Notes under the pieces: generated by a model
Seen by the model: only the letters and a program-made list of their open reading frames with translations
Told to the model about the DNA's origin: nothing
Databases searched by the model: none
DNA from: Azospirillum baldaniorum
Lineage (GTDB): Bacteria; Pseudomonadota; Alphaproteobacteria; Azospirillales; Azospirillaceae
Reading direction: 5' to 3'
Assembly (NCBI RefSeq): GCF_003119195.2
Contig: NZ_CP022254.1
Span: forward strand, 603,501-667,500
Length of the DNA stretch: 64,000 bases
Shown: one piece after another, positions 34,181 to 42,465 of the stretch
Position numbering within the stretch: position 1 is the stretch's first letter
Layout: each line of letters begins with the position of its first letter
Program-made: the position numbers and the translations under genes

Positions 34181-35203
34181 TCAGCTCCCGGTTTCGCCGT
34201 GCAGGTCTTCGAAGAACAGGTCCTTCCAGGAGGCCGGCTTGTTCTTCATGGCGCCGACCTTGTGCATGAAGTCGGCGAAAGCCCCGACGCGGGCGGGGGC
34301 GACGGTGAACTGGTTGTCCGGGTCGTCGAGGATGCTGATGACGAAGGCCTTGTCGAGGTCGCCCCGGTTCTGCGCCAGATAGATGTCCGCCGCCACGGAA
34401 TGGTCGGCGTTGATGACGTCCATCGCCTCCTTCAGCGCGCCGAGGAAAGCCTGATAGGTCTTGGGATTCTTGGTCCGGAAGGCTTCCTTCGCCCAGATCA
34501 GGTTGAAGGTGTGCGGCCCGCCCAGCACGTCGTAGGAGCTGAAGACCTTGTGAATCTTCGGATCGCGCAGCTGCTGGTACTGGAACGGCGGGCCGGAGAT
34601 GTGGCCGGTGATCTCCGACGAGCCGGACAGCAGGGCGGCGGTGGCATCGGGGTGCGGCAGCGAGACGGTCAGCTTGTCGAGCGCGTCGAACTTGCCCTCT
34701 CCGAACTCCTTCTCCACGGCCATCTGGAGCACGCGGGCCTGGACGCCGACCTTCACCGCCGGCAGGGCGATCTTGTCCTTGTCGGTGAAGTCCTTGAGCG
34801 TCTTGACGGTCGGGTTGGTGGTGGTCAGGAACAGCGGCATGCTGTTCAGGGCGGCGATGGCCTTGACGTTGGCGTTGCCCTTGGTGCGGTCCCAGATGGT
34901 CAGCAGCGGCCCGACGCCCGCCGACCCCAGATCGATGCTGTCCGACAGCAGCGCGTCGTTCATCGCCGCGCCGCCGGAAAGCTGCACCCACTCCACGGTG
35001 ACGTCGAGTCCCAGCTCCTTGCCGTGCTTCTCGATCAGCTTCTGGTGGCGCAGCACATGCAGCGGCAGGTAGCCCAGCCCATACTGTTCGGCGATCCGTA
35101 TCCGGCCTTCCGCCGCCGCCGGACCGGCCAACGCTGCGGCGGCAAGCCCCAGCCCGGCCAAGGCGCAGAGCGCGTGGCGGATGACACGTCCAGGATGGAA
35201 CAT
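34181..35203 (-). CDS. ABC transporter substrate-binding protein 1 (NMT1/SsuA-like)
   Basis: 340 residues. Signal peptide MFHPGRVIRHALCALAGLGL with cleavage near AAA-EG. The mature protein shows the SsuA/TauA/NMT1 fold (YGLGYLPLHVLRHQKLIEKH, LSGGAAMNDALLSDSIDLGS, HPDATAALLSGSSEITGHIS). It ends KNKPASWKDLFFEDLHGETGS-like, shared with the second binding protein at 36583-37620, so the two are paralogues. A taurine, alkanesulfonate or related ligand is plausible. Same strand and four bases before the ATPase gene. Confidence 0.9.
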   Translation of the reverse strand: MFHPGRVIRHALCALAGLGLAAAALAGPAAAEGRIRIAEQYGLGYLPLHVLRHQKLIEKHGKELGLDVTVEWVQLSGGAAMNDALLSDSIDLGSAGVGPLLTIWDRTKGNANVKAIAALNSMPLFLTTTNPTVKTLKDFTDKDKIALPAVKVGVQARVLQMAVEKEFGEGKFDALDKLTVSLPHPDATAALLSGSSEITGHISGPPFQYQQLRDPKIHKVFSSYDVLGGPHTFNLIWAKEAFRTKNPKTYQAFLGALKEAMDVINADHSVAADIYLAQNRGDLDKAFVISILDDPDNQFTVAPARVGAFADFMHKVGAMKNKPASWKDLFFEDLHGETGS

Positions 35204-35217
35204 ACGAACCTCCGAAA

Positions 35218-35244
35218 ATTTTACCTAATCTCTAGTAGGAAAAT
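35218..35244. promoter_or_regulatory. AT-rich palindrome upstream of binding protein 1
   Basis: ATTTTACCTA (35218-35227) and TAGGAAAAT (35236-35244) form an imperfect inverted repeat (one extra A in the left arm), immediately upstream of the start at 35203. It resembles the elements at 27272 and 37696. The surrounding 35204-35327 stretch is AT-rich and probably contains the promoter of the importer operon. Confidence 0.35.
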
Positions 35245-35327
35245 GACACCATGATTCCACGAATGATTCAACAGGGAAAATAGGCATTAATTACTGTTTT
35301 ATCTTGTTATATATGACCGCAAGAGAT

Positions 35328-35402
35328 GCGAAGCCGACATACTCATAGGCCGGCTTCGCGACGGTCCAGTGCGGCATGGGAGGCGTGGACCACCCATGCC
35401 GC
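35328..35402 (-). terminator. Two tandem hairpins after the TauD-type gene
   Basis: GCGGCATGGG (35371-35380) pairs with CCCATGCCGC (35393-35402), and GCGAAGCCG (35328-35336) pairs with CGGCTTCGC (35351-35359). Both stems are perfect and lie just downstream of the dioxygenase stop on the minus strand. No long T-tract follows, so they may act as a Rho-independent-like stop or as 3' protection. Confidence 0.6.
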
Positions 35403-35414
35403 ACCAGACGAGCG

Positions 35415-36317
35415 TCAAGCGGCGAGGCTCGGCTTGCGGCCAAGCACGCGGGTCACACTGGGACGGCCATCGACGCCGACCACCACATCACCGGCCACCG
35501 TCGTGCGGCGGACGACGCGGGGACGGTCGCCGTAATCGTCGACGGCGCGGTGGATGGTGGCGCGGTTGTCCCAGATCGCCACATCGCCCGGCGACCAGTG
35601 CCAGCGCACCGTGTTTTCCGGACGGGTGGCGTGGTCGGTGAAGATGCCGATCAGCCGGTTGGAATCGGAGGTGCCAAAGCCGACCAGCCGTTGCAGGAAA
35701 TGCCCGACCAGCAGGGTGCGCTCGCCGGTGACAGGGTGCACGGAGACCAGCGGATGCTCCGTCTCGTAAACGGTGGAGGTGAAGACCTCGTTGAAGCGCT
35801 TCAGCCCGTCCTCACGGACGTTCCCGCGGTCGCCCACGTAATCGTACTGGTTGGTGTGGATCGCCCGCAGCTTGTCGGCCAACTCGCGCAGCGGCTCCGG
35901 CAGTTCGGCGTAGGCCGCCACCGTGTTGCCCCACAGCGTGTCGCCACCGCGGTCCGGCAGTTCATGCGGGCGCAGGATGGTGATGCTGGGATAATCGCCG
36001 AGGAAGGTGATGTCGGCGTGCCAGGAACTGGCGCGCTCCCCGCGGGACCCGTCCACATCCAGGATGCCTTCGGTCCCGCCGAGCGACGGGACGGTCGGAT
36101 GGCCGACCAGGCTGCCCCACAGCCGCCCGAAGGCTTCCTGCCGGGCGTCGTCGATGTGGTGCTGGTCGCGGACGAAGATCACCTTGTACTCATGGACGGC
36201 GTCCTGGATCGCCTTCAGCACCGCCGGATGCAGATCGCCGGACAGGGTAACGCCGCGCAGTTCGGCGCCGATGTTGCCGTTGATGGGCTTGATGTCGAAA
36301 CCGTTGGGAAGACTCAT
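35415..36317 (-). CDS. TauD/TfdA-family 2-oxoglutarate-dependent dioxygenase
   Basis: 300 residues. Fe(II) ligands H100 and D102 in SSWHADITFLGDYP and H256 in NRATIHRAVDDYGDRPRVV form the 2-His-1-carboxylate triad. The downstream arginines bind 2-oxoglutarate. Family members hydroxylate taurine, alkanesulfonates, alkyl sulfates or 2,4-D and thereby release sulfite or another leaving group. Clustering with a sulfonate-type ABC importer and two binding proteins supports desulfonation of an imported organosulfur compound in the cytoplasm. The exact substrate is not determinable. It is the last gene of the 37.6-35.4 kb minus-strand unit. Confidence 0.92.
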   Translation of the reverse strand: MSLPNGFDIKPINGNIGAELRGVTLSGDLHPAVLKAIQDAVHEYKVIFVRDQHHIDDARQEAFGRLWGSLVGHPTVPSLGGTEGILDVDGSRGERASSWHADITFLGDYPSITILRPHELPDRGGDTLWGNTVAAYAELPEPLRELADKLRAIHTNQYDYVGDRGNVREDGLKRFNEVFTSTVYETEHPLVSVHPVTGERTLLVGHFLQRLVGFGTSDSNRLIGIFTDHATRPENTVRWHWSPGDVAIWDNRATIHRAVDDYGDRPRVVRRTTVAGDVVVGVDGRPSVTRVLGRKPSLAA

Positions 36318-36381
36318 CGGACAGGCTCCTTTGCAAAGGAAGGTGCGAACAACCGGGGATGAGGACGGAGAGCGGCTGGAG

Positions 36382-36579
36382 TCATGCCGCGTGGAACCAG
36401 GCGAGCAGCGCGACGGCGCCGAAGGCCAGCAGCACGAAGACCACCGAAAGGGTGTGCAAAAGCCGGAGGTCGAGCGACGGATCGGTCTCGCCGGGATTGG
36501 ACATCAGAAGCCACAGCGCCATGGCCTCGGGAAATGGCAGGCAGATCAACTCCACCGGCGGTTCACGGTCGCTGCTCAT
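36382..36579 (-). CDS. Small membrane protein in the sulfonate-type locus
   Basis: 65 residues from the ATG at 36579 behind GGGGAGTTGATCC, and three bases after the stop of the second binding protein. The N-terminal half is soluble (MSSDREPPVELICLPFPEAM, including WLLMSNPGETDPS). The C-terminal half is one membrane helix (LHTLSVVFVLLAFGAVALLA, then WFHAA). Position and signals show it is a real operon member. It could be an accessory subunit of the importer, but no family is recognised. Confidence 0.65.
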   Translation of the reverse strand: MSSDREPPVELICLPFPEAMALWLLMSNPGETDPSLDLRLLHTLSVVFVLLAFGAVALLAWFHAA

Positions 36580-36582
36580 GGA

Positions 36583-37620
36583 TCAACTCCCCGTTTCGCT
36601 GTGCAGGATCGGGAGTGTGTAGTCCTTCCACGAGGCCGGCTTGGTCTTGATCGAGCCGGTGCGGTGCATGTAGTCGGCGATCACACCGGTGTTGTGCGGG
36701 ATTTGGGAATAGCTGATGTCGGGGTTGTTGAGCAGCGCCACGACCTCGTCCTGGGTCAGTTTGCTGCGCTCCTCCGCCAGATAGATGCGGGCGGCCTCGG
36801 CCTTGTCGCGCTTGATCAGCGCGAAGCCGTCGCCCATCGCCTTCACCACGGCGGCGGTGAGCTTCGGGTTCTCGTCGTAGAACTTCTGCGTGGTGTAGCT
36901 CAGCACCAGCGTCGCCTCGCCGATCACGTCGCGCGAATTGAAGATGCGGTGGACGTTCGGGTGGGCGAGTTGGAGGGTGCCGTAGGTCGGCGTGGTGACG
37001 TGGCCGGTGATTTCCGTCTTGCCGGAAACCAGGGCCGCGGTGGCGTCCGGCGGGCTGAGCGGCGTGGTCAGCGCTTCAAAATCATAATGATGCCCCGGCC
37101 CGAACTCCTTCTCCGCGGCGATCTGAAGAACGACCGAGTTGATGGAGACCTTCACCGCCGGCACCGCGATGCGGTCCTTGTCGGTCAAGTCGCGGATGCT
37201 GCGGACGTTGGGGTTGTTGCTGTTGATCCAGAAGGCGGAGGAGTCCAGGCCCGAAATGGCCTTCACGCCGATGCCGCCCCGTGTCCGGTCCCAAGCCGCC
37301 AGAAGCGGCGAGATGCCGGCCGAGACGATCTGGGCGTTGCCGCTCAGCAGAGCGTCGTTGGCGGCCACGCCGCCGTTCAGAACGAGCCAGTTGATCTTGA
37401 TCGGCCCGATCCCCTCCGCCGCAGCGTATTTTTCGATCAGCCCGTGGTTCTTGGCGACCATCAGCGGCAGGTAGCTCAGCCCGTACTGGATGGCGATGGT
37501 CAGGTCCGTCGCCTCGGCCCGCGCGCCACCGGAGGAAAGGAGGGCCACGCCCGCCGCCAAGGTGATGCCGAGAAAAGCCCGTCTCGCAGTGGACGCAACC
37601 CGTTTCACACCCGCTGCCAT
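36583..37620 (-). CDS. ABC transporter substrate-binding protein 2 (NMT1/SsuA-like)
   Basis: 345 residues starting at the ATG at 37620 with GGGAGGCTTCG immediately upstream; the longer TTG-initiated frame is not used. The N-terminus VASTARRAFLGITLAAGVAL contains two arginines before the hydrophobic core and could be a Tat signal. Mature features parallel binding protein 1: YGLSYLPLMVAKNHGLIEKY, LNGGVAANDALLSGNAQIVS, PPDATAALVSGKTEITGHV, and a C-terminal KPASWKD...LHSETGS. A second receptor would let one ABC permease serve two ligands. It is the first gene of a unit running through the small membrane protein to the dioxygenase. Confidence 0.88.
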   Translation of the reverse strand: MAAGVKRVASTARRAFLGITLAAGVALLSSGGARAEATDLTIAIQYGLSYLPLMVAKNHGLIEKYAAAEGIGPIKINWLVLNGGVAANDALLSGNAQIVSAGISPLLAAWDRTRGGIGVKAISGLDSSAFWINSNNPNVRSIRDLTDKDRIAVPAVKVSINSVVLQIAAEKEFGPGHHYDFEALTTPLSPPDATAALVSGKTEITGHVTTPTYGTLQLAHPNVHRIFNSRDVIGEATLVLSYTTQKFYDENPKLTAAVVKAMGDGFALIKRDKAEAARIYLAEERSKLTQDEVVALLNNPDISYSQIPHNTGVIADYMHRTGSIKTKPASWKDYTLPILHSETGS

Positions 37621-37695
37621 CGAAGCCTCCCGAAATAGCGTCGCCAAGGTTGATTTTCACCTCGATCACACCAATCCATGAGCAGTCTGTCAAAT

Positions 37696-37721
37696 AAAAT
37701 CTACTAAGAAAGTAGATTTTT
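37696..37721. promoter_or_regulatory. Perfect AT-rich palindrome upstream of binding protein 2
   Basis: AAAATCTACT (37696-37705) and AGTAGATTTT (37711-37720) form a perfect 10-bp inverted repeat with spacer AAGAA, centred 88 bases upstream of the start. It could be an operator. The trailing T also makes it terminator-like, but the stem has only two to three G/C pairs. The rest of 37621-37841 is AT-rich promoter-type sequence. Confidence 0.5.
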
Positions 37722-37841
37722 AGAAGCGTAAAATACTATATTTTTATGTTGAAAAAGGCCGCCGAGGTTTGCAATGGCATCGCTCTCACGAGGGCGTTCG
37801 AGCCGTCTCCACCGGACTTTTCCGGGCCATGGTTGCGCATA

Positions 37842-37870
37842 GAAAAAAAGCCGCCAGAAGCTTTGCGGCT
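37842..37870 (-). terminator. Intrinsic terminator of guaA
   Basis: Read on the minus strand, AGCCGC (complement 37865-37870) pairs with GCGGCT (37849-37854) around a 10-base loop, and seven T residues follow (complement of 37843-37849). It begins about 50 bases after the guaA stop, a textbook Rho-independent terminator. Confidence 0.88.
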
Positions 37871-37918
37871 CCTGACGGCCTTCGGTGTTCAAACCCTATC
37901 GATGGCGAACGCCGTGAA

Positions 37919-39469
37919 TCACTCCCACTCGATGGTGCCGGGCGGCTTCGAGGTGATGTCGTAGACCACGCGGTTGACGCCGCGGACTTCGTTCACGATG
38001 CGGTTGGACACGCGGGCCAGGAAGTCGTGCGGGAACGGGTACCAGTCGGCGGTCATGCCGTCGGTGGAGGTCACCGCGCGCAGGGCCAGCACATGGTCGT
38101 AGGTCCGCCCGTCACCCATCACGCCCACGGTGCGCACCGGCAGCAGCACCGCGAAGGCCTGCCAGATCGCGTCGTAGAGGCCGGCGTTGCGGATCTCCTC
38201 CAGATAGACCGTGTCGGCCTTGCGCAGGATGTCCAGCTTCTCCACGGTGATCTCGCCAGGAACGCGGATGGCGAGGCCCGGGCCGGGGAACGGGTGGCGG
38301 CCGATGAAGGCGGCCGGCAGGCCGAGTTCGCGGCCAAGCGCCCGGACTTCGTCCTTGAACAGCTCGCGCAGCGGCTCCACCAGCTTCAGCTTCATGCGCT
38401 CCGGCAGGCCGCCGACGTTGTGGTGCGACTTGATGGTGACCGACGGGCCGCCGGTGAAGGACACGCTCTCGATCACGTCGGGGTACAGCGTGCCCTGGGC
38501 CAGGAACTGCGCGCCGCCGACCCTGGCGCTCTCCTCGTCGAAGACCTCGATGAACAGGCCTCCGATGATCTTGCGCTTCTGCTCCGGGTCGGTGACGCCG
38601 GCCAGCTTGCCCAGGAACAGCTCGGACGCGTTCCGGTGGACCAGCGGGATGTTGTAGTGGTCGCGGAACAGTGTCACCACCTCCTCCGCCTCGCCGGCGC
38701 GCATCAGGCCGGTGTCGACGAAGATGCAGGTGAGCTGGTCGCCGATGGCCTCGTGGATCAGCACGGCGGCCACCGAGGAATCGACGCCGCCCGACAGGCC
38801 GCAGATCACCTTGCCGCTGCCGACCTGGGCGCGGATCTTCTCGATGGCCTGCTGCTTGAAGGCGGCCATGGTCCAGTCGCCCTTCAGGCCGGCGACGCGG
38901 TGCACGAAGTTCGACAGGAGCTGCGCGCCGTGCGGGGTATGCACGACCTCCGGGTGGAACTGGACACCGTAGAACTGGCGGGCGTCGTCGGCGATGGCGG
39001 CGAAAGGCGCGCCGTCGCTGACCGCCACGGCCTGGAAGCCGTCCGGCAGGGCGGTGACGCGGTCGCCGTGGCTCATCCACACCTGCTCGCGCGAGCCGAC
39101 CGCCCACAGCCCGTCGAACAGCGCGCAGGTCTGCTTCACCTCGATGAAGGCGCGCCCGAACTCGCGATGGTCGGAGCCAGACACGGTGCCGCCGAGCTGG
39201 TGGCACATCGTCTGCTGGCCGTAGCAGATGCCCAGGACCGGAACGCCCAGCGTGAAGACCACCTCCGGCGCGCGCGGGCCGTTCTCTTCGGTGACGGAGG
39301 CCGGGCTGCCCGACAGGATGATCGCCTTCGGCGCGTAGTCGCGAATCCGCTCCTCGCTCATGCTGAACGGATGGATTTCGCAATAGACGCCGGCTTCACG
39401 GACGCGGCGGGCGATGAGCTGGGTCACCTGCGACCCGAAATCGAGGATGAGAACGCGCTCGGCGGACAT
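37919..39469 (-). CDS. guaA: GMP synthase (glutamine-hydrolysing)
   Basis: Converts XMP, glutamine and ATP to GMP. 516 residues from the ATG at 39469 ([20 protein letters not shown]); upstream open frame is ignored. N-terminal class I glutamine amidotransferase with nucleophile Cys in [16 protein letters not shown] and His/Glu in [14 protein letters not shown]. The ATP-pyrophosphatase P-loop is [20 protein letters not shown]. The C-terminal dimerisation domain ends [13 protein letters not shown], the standard GuaA C-terminus. It lies on the same strand as rsmB-type and guaB genes but is separated from them by accessory genes. Confidence 0.98.
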   Translation of the reverse strand: MSAERVLILDFGSQVTQLIARRVREAGVYCEIHPFSMSEERIRDYAPKAIILSGSPASVTEENGPRAPEVVFTLGVPVLGICYGQQTMCHQLGGTVSGSDHREFGRAFIEVKQTCALFDGLWAVGSREQVWMSHGDRVTALPDGFQAVAVSDGAPFAAIADDARQFYGVQFHPEVVHTPHGAQLLSNFVHRVAGLKGDWTMAAFKQQAIEKIRAQVGSGKVICGLSGGVDSSVAAVLIHEAIGDQLTCIFVDTGLMRAGEAEEVVTLFRDHYNIPLVHRNASELFLGKLAGVTDPEQKRKIIGGLFIEVFDEESARVGGAQFLAQGTLYPDVIESVSFTGGPSVTIKSHHNVGGLPERMKLKLVEPLRELFKDEVRALGRELGLPAAFIGRHPFPGPGLAIRVPGEITVEKLDILRKADTVYLEEIRNAGLYDAIWQAFAVLLPVRTVGVMGDGRTYDHVLALRAVTSTDGMTADWYPFPHDFLARVSNRIVNEVRGVNRVVYDITSKPPGTIEWE

Positions 39470-39504
39470 GGACGACAACCTGATGCGGGGGGACAAGCCC
39501 CTGA

Positions 39505-40062
39505 CTACCGCATTTCGGGGCCCGTGGACAAGCGTGCAAGCGGCGCGAGGTCGCGCCAGCCATAGGCGATCTCCACCAGTTCCTTCCCGGCGAAGCGGAT
39601 CGGCCGCTCCGCCACGCGGACACCGCCCAACCGCTCGTAGAACCAACGCGCCGGGTTGTCGCGCAGACACCAGACCACGGCGGTGTGCTTGCCGCCCTCC
39701 TGGAGCCGCTCGGCCATGGTCGCCATCAAGCGGCGGCCCAGCCCCTGCCCCTGCGCCTCGTCCAGCAGGTAGAGGGCGTAAAACTCGCCCTCGTACCCTT
39801 CCACGGGAATGCGGCGCCCGCCGTAGGTGGCGAATCCCACCACCGAGTCCGCAGCGTCCACCGCGACCAGGGCGCCCTGCCCCGGCCCGTGCGCCTGGAC
39901 GGCGTTGTGCCAGCGCATCGCCGCGGCGGCTTCCGACAGGTTGACGAGATAGGTGTCGGGGACGAGGCCCGGATAGGTGGATTGCCACGTGGCGACATGG
40001 ACCTTGGCGATGCCCACCGCGTCCGACGGGCGCGCGTCGCGAATCACCAGCGCTTCATCCAT
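39505..40062 (-). CDS. GNAT-family N-acetyltransferase
   Basis: 185 residues. N-terminus [20 protein letters not shown], the acetyl-CoA-binding motif [21 protein letters not shown] (Q-x-x-G-x-G/A form) and a C-terminal [18 protein letters not shown] segment are typical of GNAT enzymes. The substrate, perhaps a small amine or a protein N-terminus, is unknown. It starts upstream of guaA on the same strand with a 35-base gap and may be cotranscribed with it. Confidence 0.9.
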   Translation of the reverse strand: MDEALVIRDARPSDAVGIAKVHVATWQSTYPGLVPDTYLVNLSEAAAAMRWHNAVQAHGPGQGALVAVDAADSVVGFATYGGRRIPVEGYEGEFYALYLLDEAQGQGLGRRLMATMAERLQEGGKHTAVVWCLRDNPARWFYERLGGVRVAERPIRFAGKELVEIAYGWRDLAPLARLSTGPEMR

Positions 40063-40182
40063 GGGACACCTCCGGACCCGTTGCCCACCCCAGTGACAAC
40101 TGGGAGCCGGGCCGGAGCATGTCCAGTCAGCCGAAAGGGCCGGGCGGTGCGACGGAAGGCTGTCGCACCGCAGACCTTCGGG

Positions 40183-41205
40183 TTACTGGGCCGGGAGCGC
40201 CGGAACGCCCGCCTGCCACTGGTCCCAGTGGGACACGATGTGGTCGGTCATGCGCGCACCGACCAGCGCCACGTTCTCCACCGTCTCGGCGAAGCCGCCG
40301 GCGGTCTCGCCCGGCTTCGGGTCGAGATGCTCCAGCGTGGTCTCCTTCGGGTTGCCCTGGTCGAAGTTGACCGCGCCGCGCAGGCTCATCACCCGGTCGG
40401 AGCCCAAGGTGCGCTTGATGACCAGCGTGATCGCCGCGGCCTCCATCTCGGTGATGACGTAATCGTCGGCGCCGTAGAGCTTGGCGATGTACTGCGCCTG
40501 CTCGGACATGCCGGGGCCGTGGAAGAAGGTGTCGCCGGTCATGTGCGTGCCGGTGCCGACGAAGGGCGCGCGCCGGGCGGCGTCCTGCGGGTAGCGCTGG
40601 CGGTAGGCGCGGGCGCTGTCGGAATCCTTCAGCGGCGTCTCGCCGGTCAGCTTCATCGCCCAGGAGACCAGCGTCGGGTTCATCTGGAACAGGCGGACGG
40701 ACTCGTAGCCCTTGCGCGGCATGAAGGTCGGCTCGCCCGGCTTGCCCTCTTCCGGCGCCCAGCGGTGGCCCAGATCGTAATCCACCAACCAGGTCGCCCA
40801 GTTCACCTCGGCGATGGTGCCGCGCGACGGCGGCGTGCCGGCCACGCCGGAAATGATGAAATAGGCCTGCGACAGGTCGAGCTGCGGGTTCAGCAGGATG
40901 GCCTGCATGGAGGCGGAGGAGCTGACCTTGCCCATGCCGAGAACCGCGCCGCAGACGCCGTCGGCGTTGCAGTAGACGGGGTTCAGCGCGCCCTTCACGG
41001 CGATCGGCTCGGCGGATTGCCAGTAGCGCTCGTACCAGTTCTGGAACTCGCCGGCGCGGTCGCCGGTGTTCTTGCCGATCTCGAACATGGCGCCGACGAA
41101 CACCTTGACCTTGACCGGCTCAGCCGCTTCGGCGGAGGTGCCCAGCCCCAGGACGAAAAGGGCGGACAGGGCGGCGCTCCGCCAGCGGGACGTGTTCCAC
41201 ATCAT
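40183..41205 (-). CDS. NUP-family purine nucleoside protein, exported
   Basis: 340 residues from the ATG at 41205 (GGAGCG upstream; a second ATG follows directly). A signal peptide SAALSALFVLGLGTSAEAAE precedes the mature sequence KVKVFVGAMFEIGKNTGDRA. Blocks AYFIISGVAGTPPSRGTIAE, GTGTHMTGDTFFHGPGMSEQ and DDYVITEMEAAAITLVIKR follow the NUP (purine nucleoside permease, PF06516) family. It has no membrane helices after the signal peptide, so permease is probably a misnomer. The fold resembles nucleoside phosphorylases, and it is likely periplasmic. Its position between guaA and other purine-neighbourhood genes fits nucleoside salvage. Confidence 0.85.
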   Translation of the reverse strand: MMWNTSRWRSAALSALFVLGLGTSAEAAEPVKVKVFVGAMFEIGKNTGDRAGEFQNWYERYWQSAEPIAVKGALNPVYCNADGVCGAVLGMGKVSSSASMQAILLNPQLDLSQAYFIISGVAGTPPSRGTIAEVNWATWLVDYDLGHRWAPEEGKPGEPTFMPRKGYESVRLFQMNPTLVSWAMKLTGETPLKDSDSARAYRQRYPQDAARRAPFVGTGTHMTGDTFFHGPGMSEQAQYIAKLYGADDYVITEMEAAAITLVIKRTLGSDRVMSLRGAVNFDQGNPKETTLEHLDPKPGETAGGFAETVENVALVGARMTDHIVSHWDQWQAGVPALPAQ

Positions 41206-41610
41206 TGCGCTCCAACATGCGGGGAAAGGTCGCACCCTAACCGCAAACCTTGCGGTATGACCCGCACGAAATCAGCAGGCCGGTCCGTGTGTCCCCGCAT
41301 GAGTGGCGGCGCTCGCCCTTTCTTGGGCTGGCGCGCATTCGCCGCTTTTTCCGCCCACCGTCAATCTCTCTTACCATGTTGGTTTCGCCAAATTCTTAGC
41401 GGGGCGCCAACCGTCACCTTCCAACGCGAGCCTGACCGCCAACCAGTCACTCTCTACCACAGTATTCACACAGTTCATTAGCGTACAAATACTTAGGATT
41501 CGAACTTTAATATTCCATTATCAATCTTCGCTCAAACTTCCAAGCCAGCAGACCCAAAATATCTATTTCTTACCACGATGGCATCGACCATCGATCAATG
41601 GAGTTTTCCA
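41206..41610. promoter_or_regulatory. AT-rich intergenic region between NUP and the paralogue pair
   Basis: 405 bases of clearly lower GC content, especially 41440-41580, between divergent genes. It must contain both promoters. No confident -35/-10 pair, and ORFs across it look like chance. The GGAG at 41600-41603 precedes the chosen start of the next gene. Confidence 0.4.
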
Positions 41611-42252
41611 ATGGCTCCGACAAGCGTCACATCACCCGCCGATGTTCCCGCATATTTCCGAACTGGATCGGCATCGCGCTCAACGAACACAGCGACACCT
41701 TCCGTCGCCACGACGACCGTCCGAAATGGCAGAGCCAGCGACAGCGTGGATCTCAGCGCTCTGGCAACGGCCCTAAAAGGCAATGCTCTTACGATGTTCA
41801 ACGAGGCGCTGGGCGACGAGGACCGTCGGAAACTGGACGACGCCGTGCGCGCCGGCACTCTGACCGGCGATGAGGTGGCGAAGGGCTTGACGACACGTCT
41901 GAAACGCATCGGCTTCGCGCAGTCCGGTGTCGATGTCGCCACCGTCGATCTCGATTCAGAGGCCGCCAACCGCGCTCTCGGCGGAGCGGTGCTCCTTCAG
42001 CGCGGCCAGCGCCGGTCCGACACGCCGATGCAGCCGGACAATTCTCCGATCCGCGTCGACAAACCTTCGGCATCGCCCTCCCCGGCGACGAGCAGGGATG
42101 CTCAGGCCAACGCCTACTTCCTCGCCATTGAGGATGGTGGTGACGATGCGTCAAAGAAGATCGCCGATCTCGGCATCAACCTAAGTCCGTTTGCCGCCTT
42201 CGGCGACGCGGTCCGTCGTCTGATTGACAAGGGGGCTTTCGACTACCGGTAG
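41611..42252 (+). CDS. Paralogue A of an uncharacterised family
   Basis: 213 residues; the start at 41611 follows GGAG with a 7-base spacing. An in-frame ATG at 41578 lacks a site. The N-terminal 40 residues are Ser/Thr-rich without a classical signal peptide. Residues about 45-105 (DSVDLSALATALKGNALTMF, then DEDRRKLDDAVRAGTLTGDE, VAKGLTTRLKRIGFAQ) match position for position the equivalent part of the next gene. The C-terminal half is polar and ends DAVRRLIDKGAFDYR. Function unknown. Flanking DNA is AT-rich and codon choice is less G/C-biased than elsewhere, which may mean acquisition by transfer. Confidence 0.65.
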   Translation: MAPTSVTSPADVPAYFRTGSASRSTNTATPSVATTTVRNGRASDSVDLSALATALKGNALTMFNEALGDEDRRKLDDAVRAGTLTGDEVAKGLTTRLKRIGFAQSGVDVATVDLDSEAANRALGGAVLLQRGQRRSDTPMQPDNSPIRVDKPSASPSPATSRDAQANAYFLAIEDGGDDASKKIADLGINLSPFAAFGDAVRRLIDKGAFDYR

Positions 42253-42465
42253 GCTCACCTCTTCCGCTGCCAATCTCACAAATCCATCGCGCAAAAATTA
42301 AATAGCATCCTTCATTAATTTGCATCACAGAACAGTCCACAATCATATTGTCAATAATTGCATAGCATAAAGGAGATACAATGATCATTAATTTGGGATT
42401 ATATTTTCCGTTCTTCCATGTGGAGGCCCGAGAATGATGGGTAATGACGGTCAGGAGGCGGATCA

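Noticed and set aside
37769..39565. 598-codon open frame antisense to guaA
   Set aside because: Same reasoning: it is a shadow of the conserved guaA gene.
41303..41776. 157-codon frame across the AT-rich gap before the paralogue pair
   Set aside because: It overlaps the better-supported start at 41611 in another frame and lacks a ribosome-binding site.
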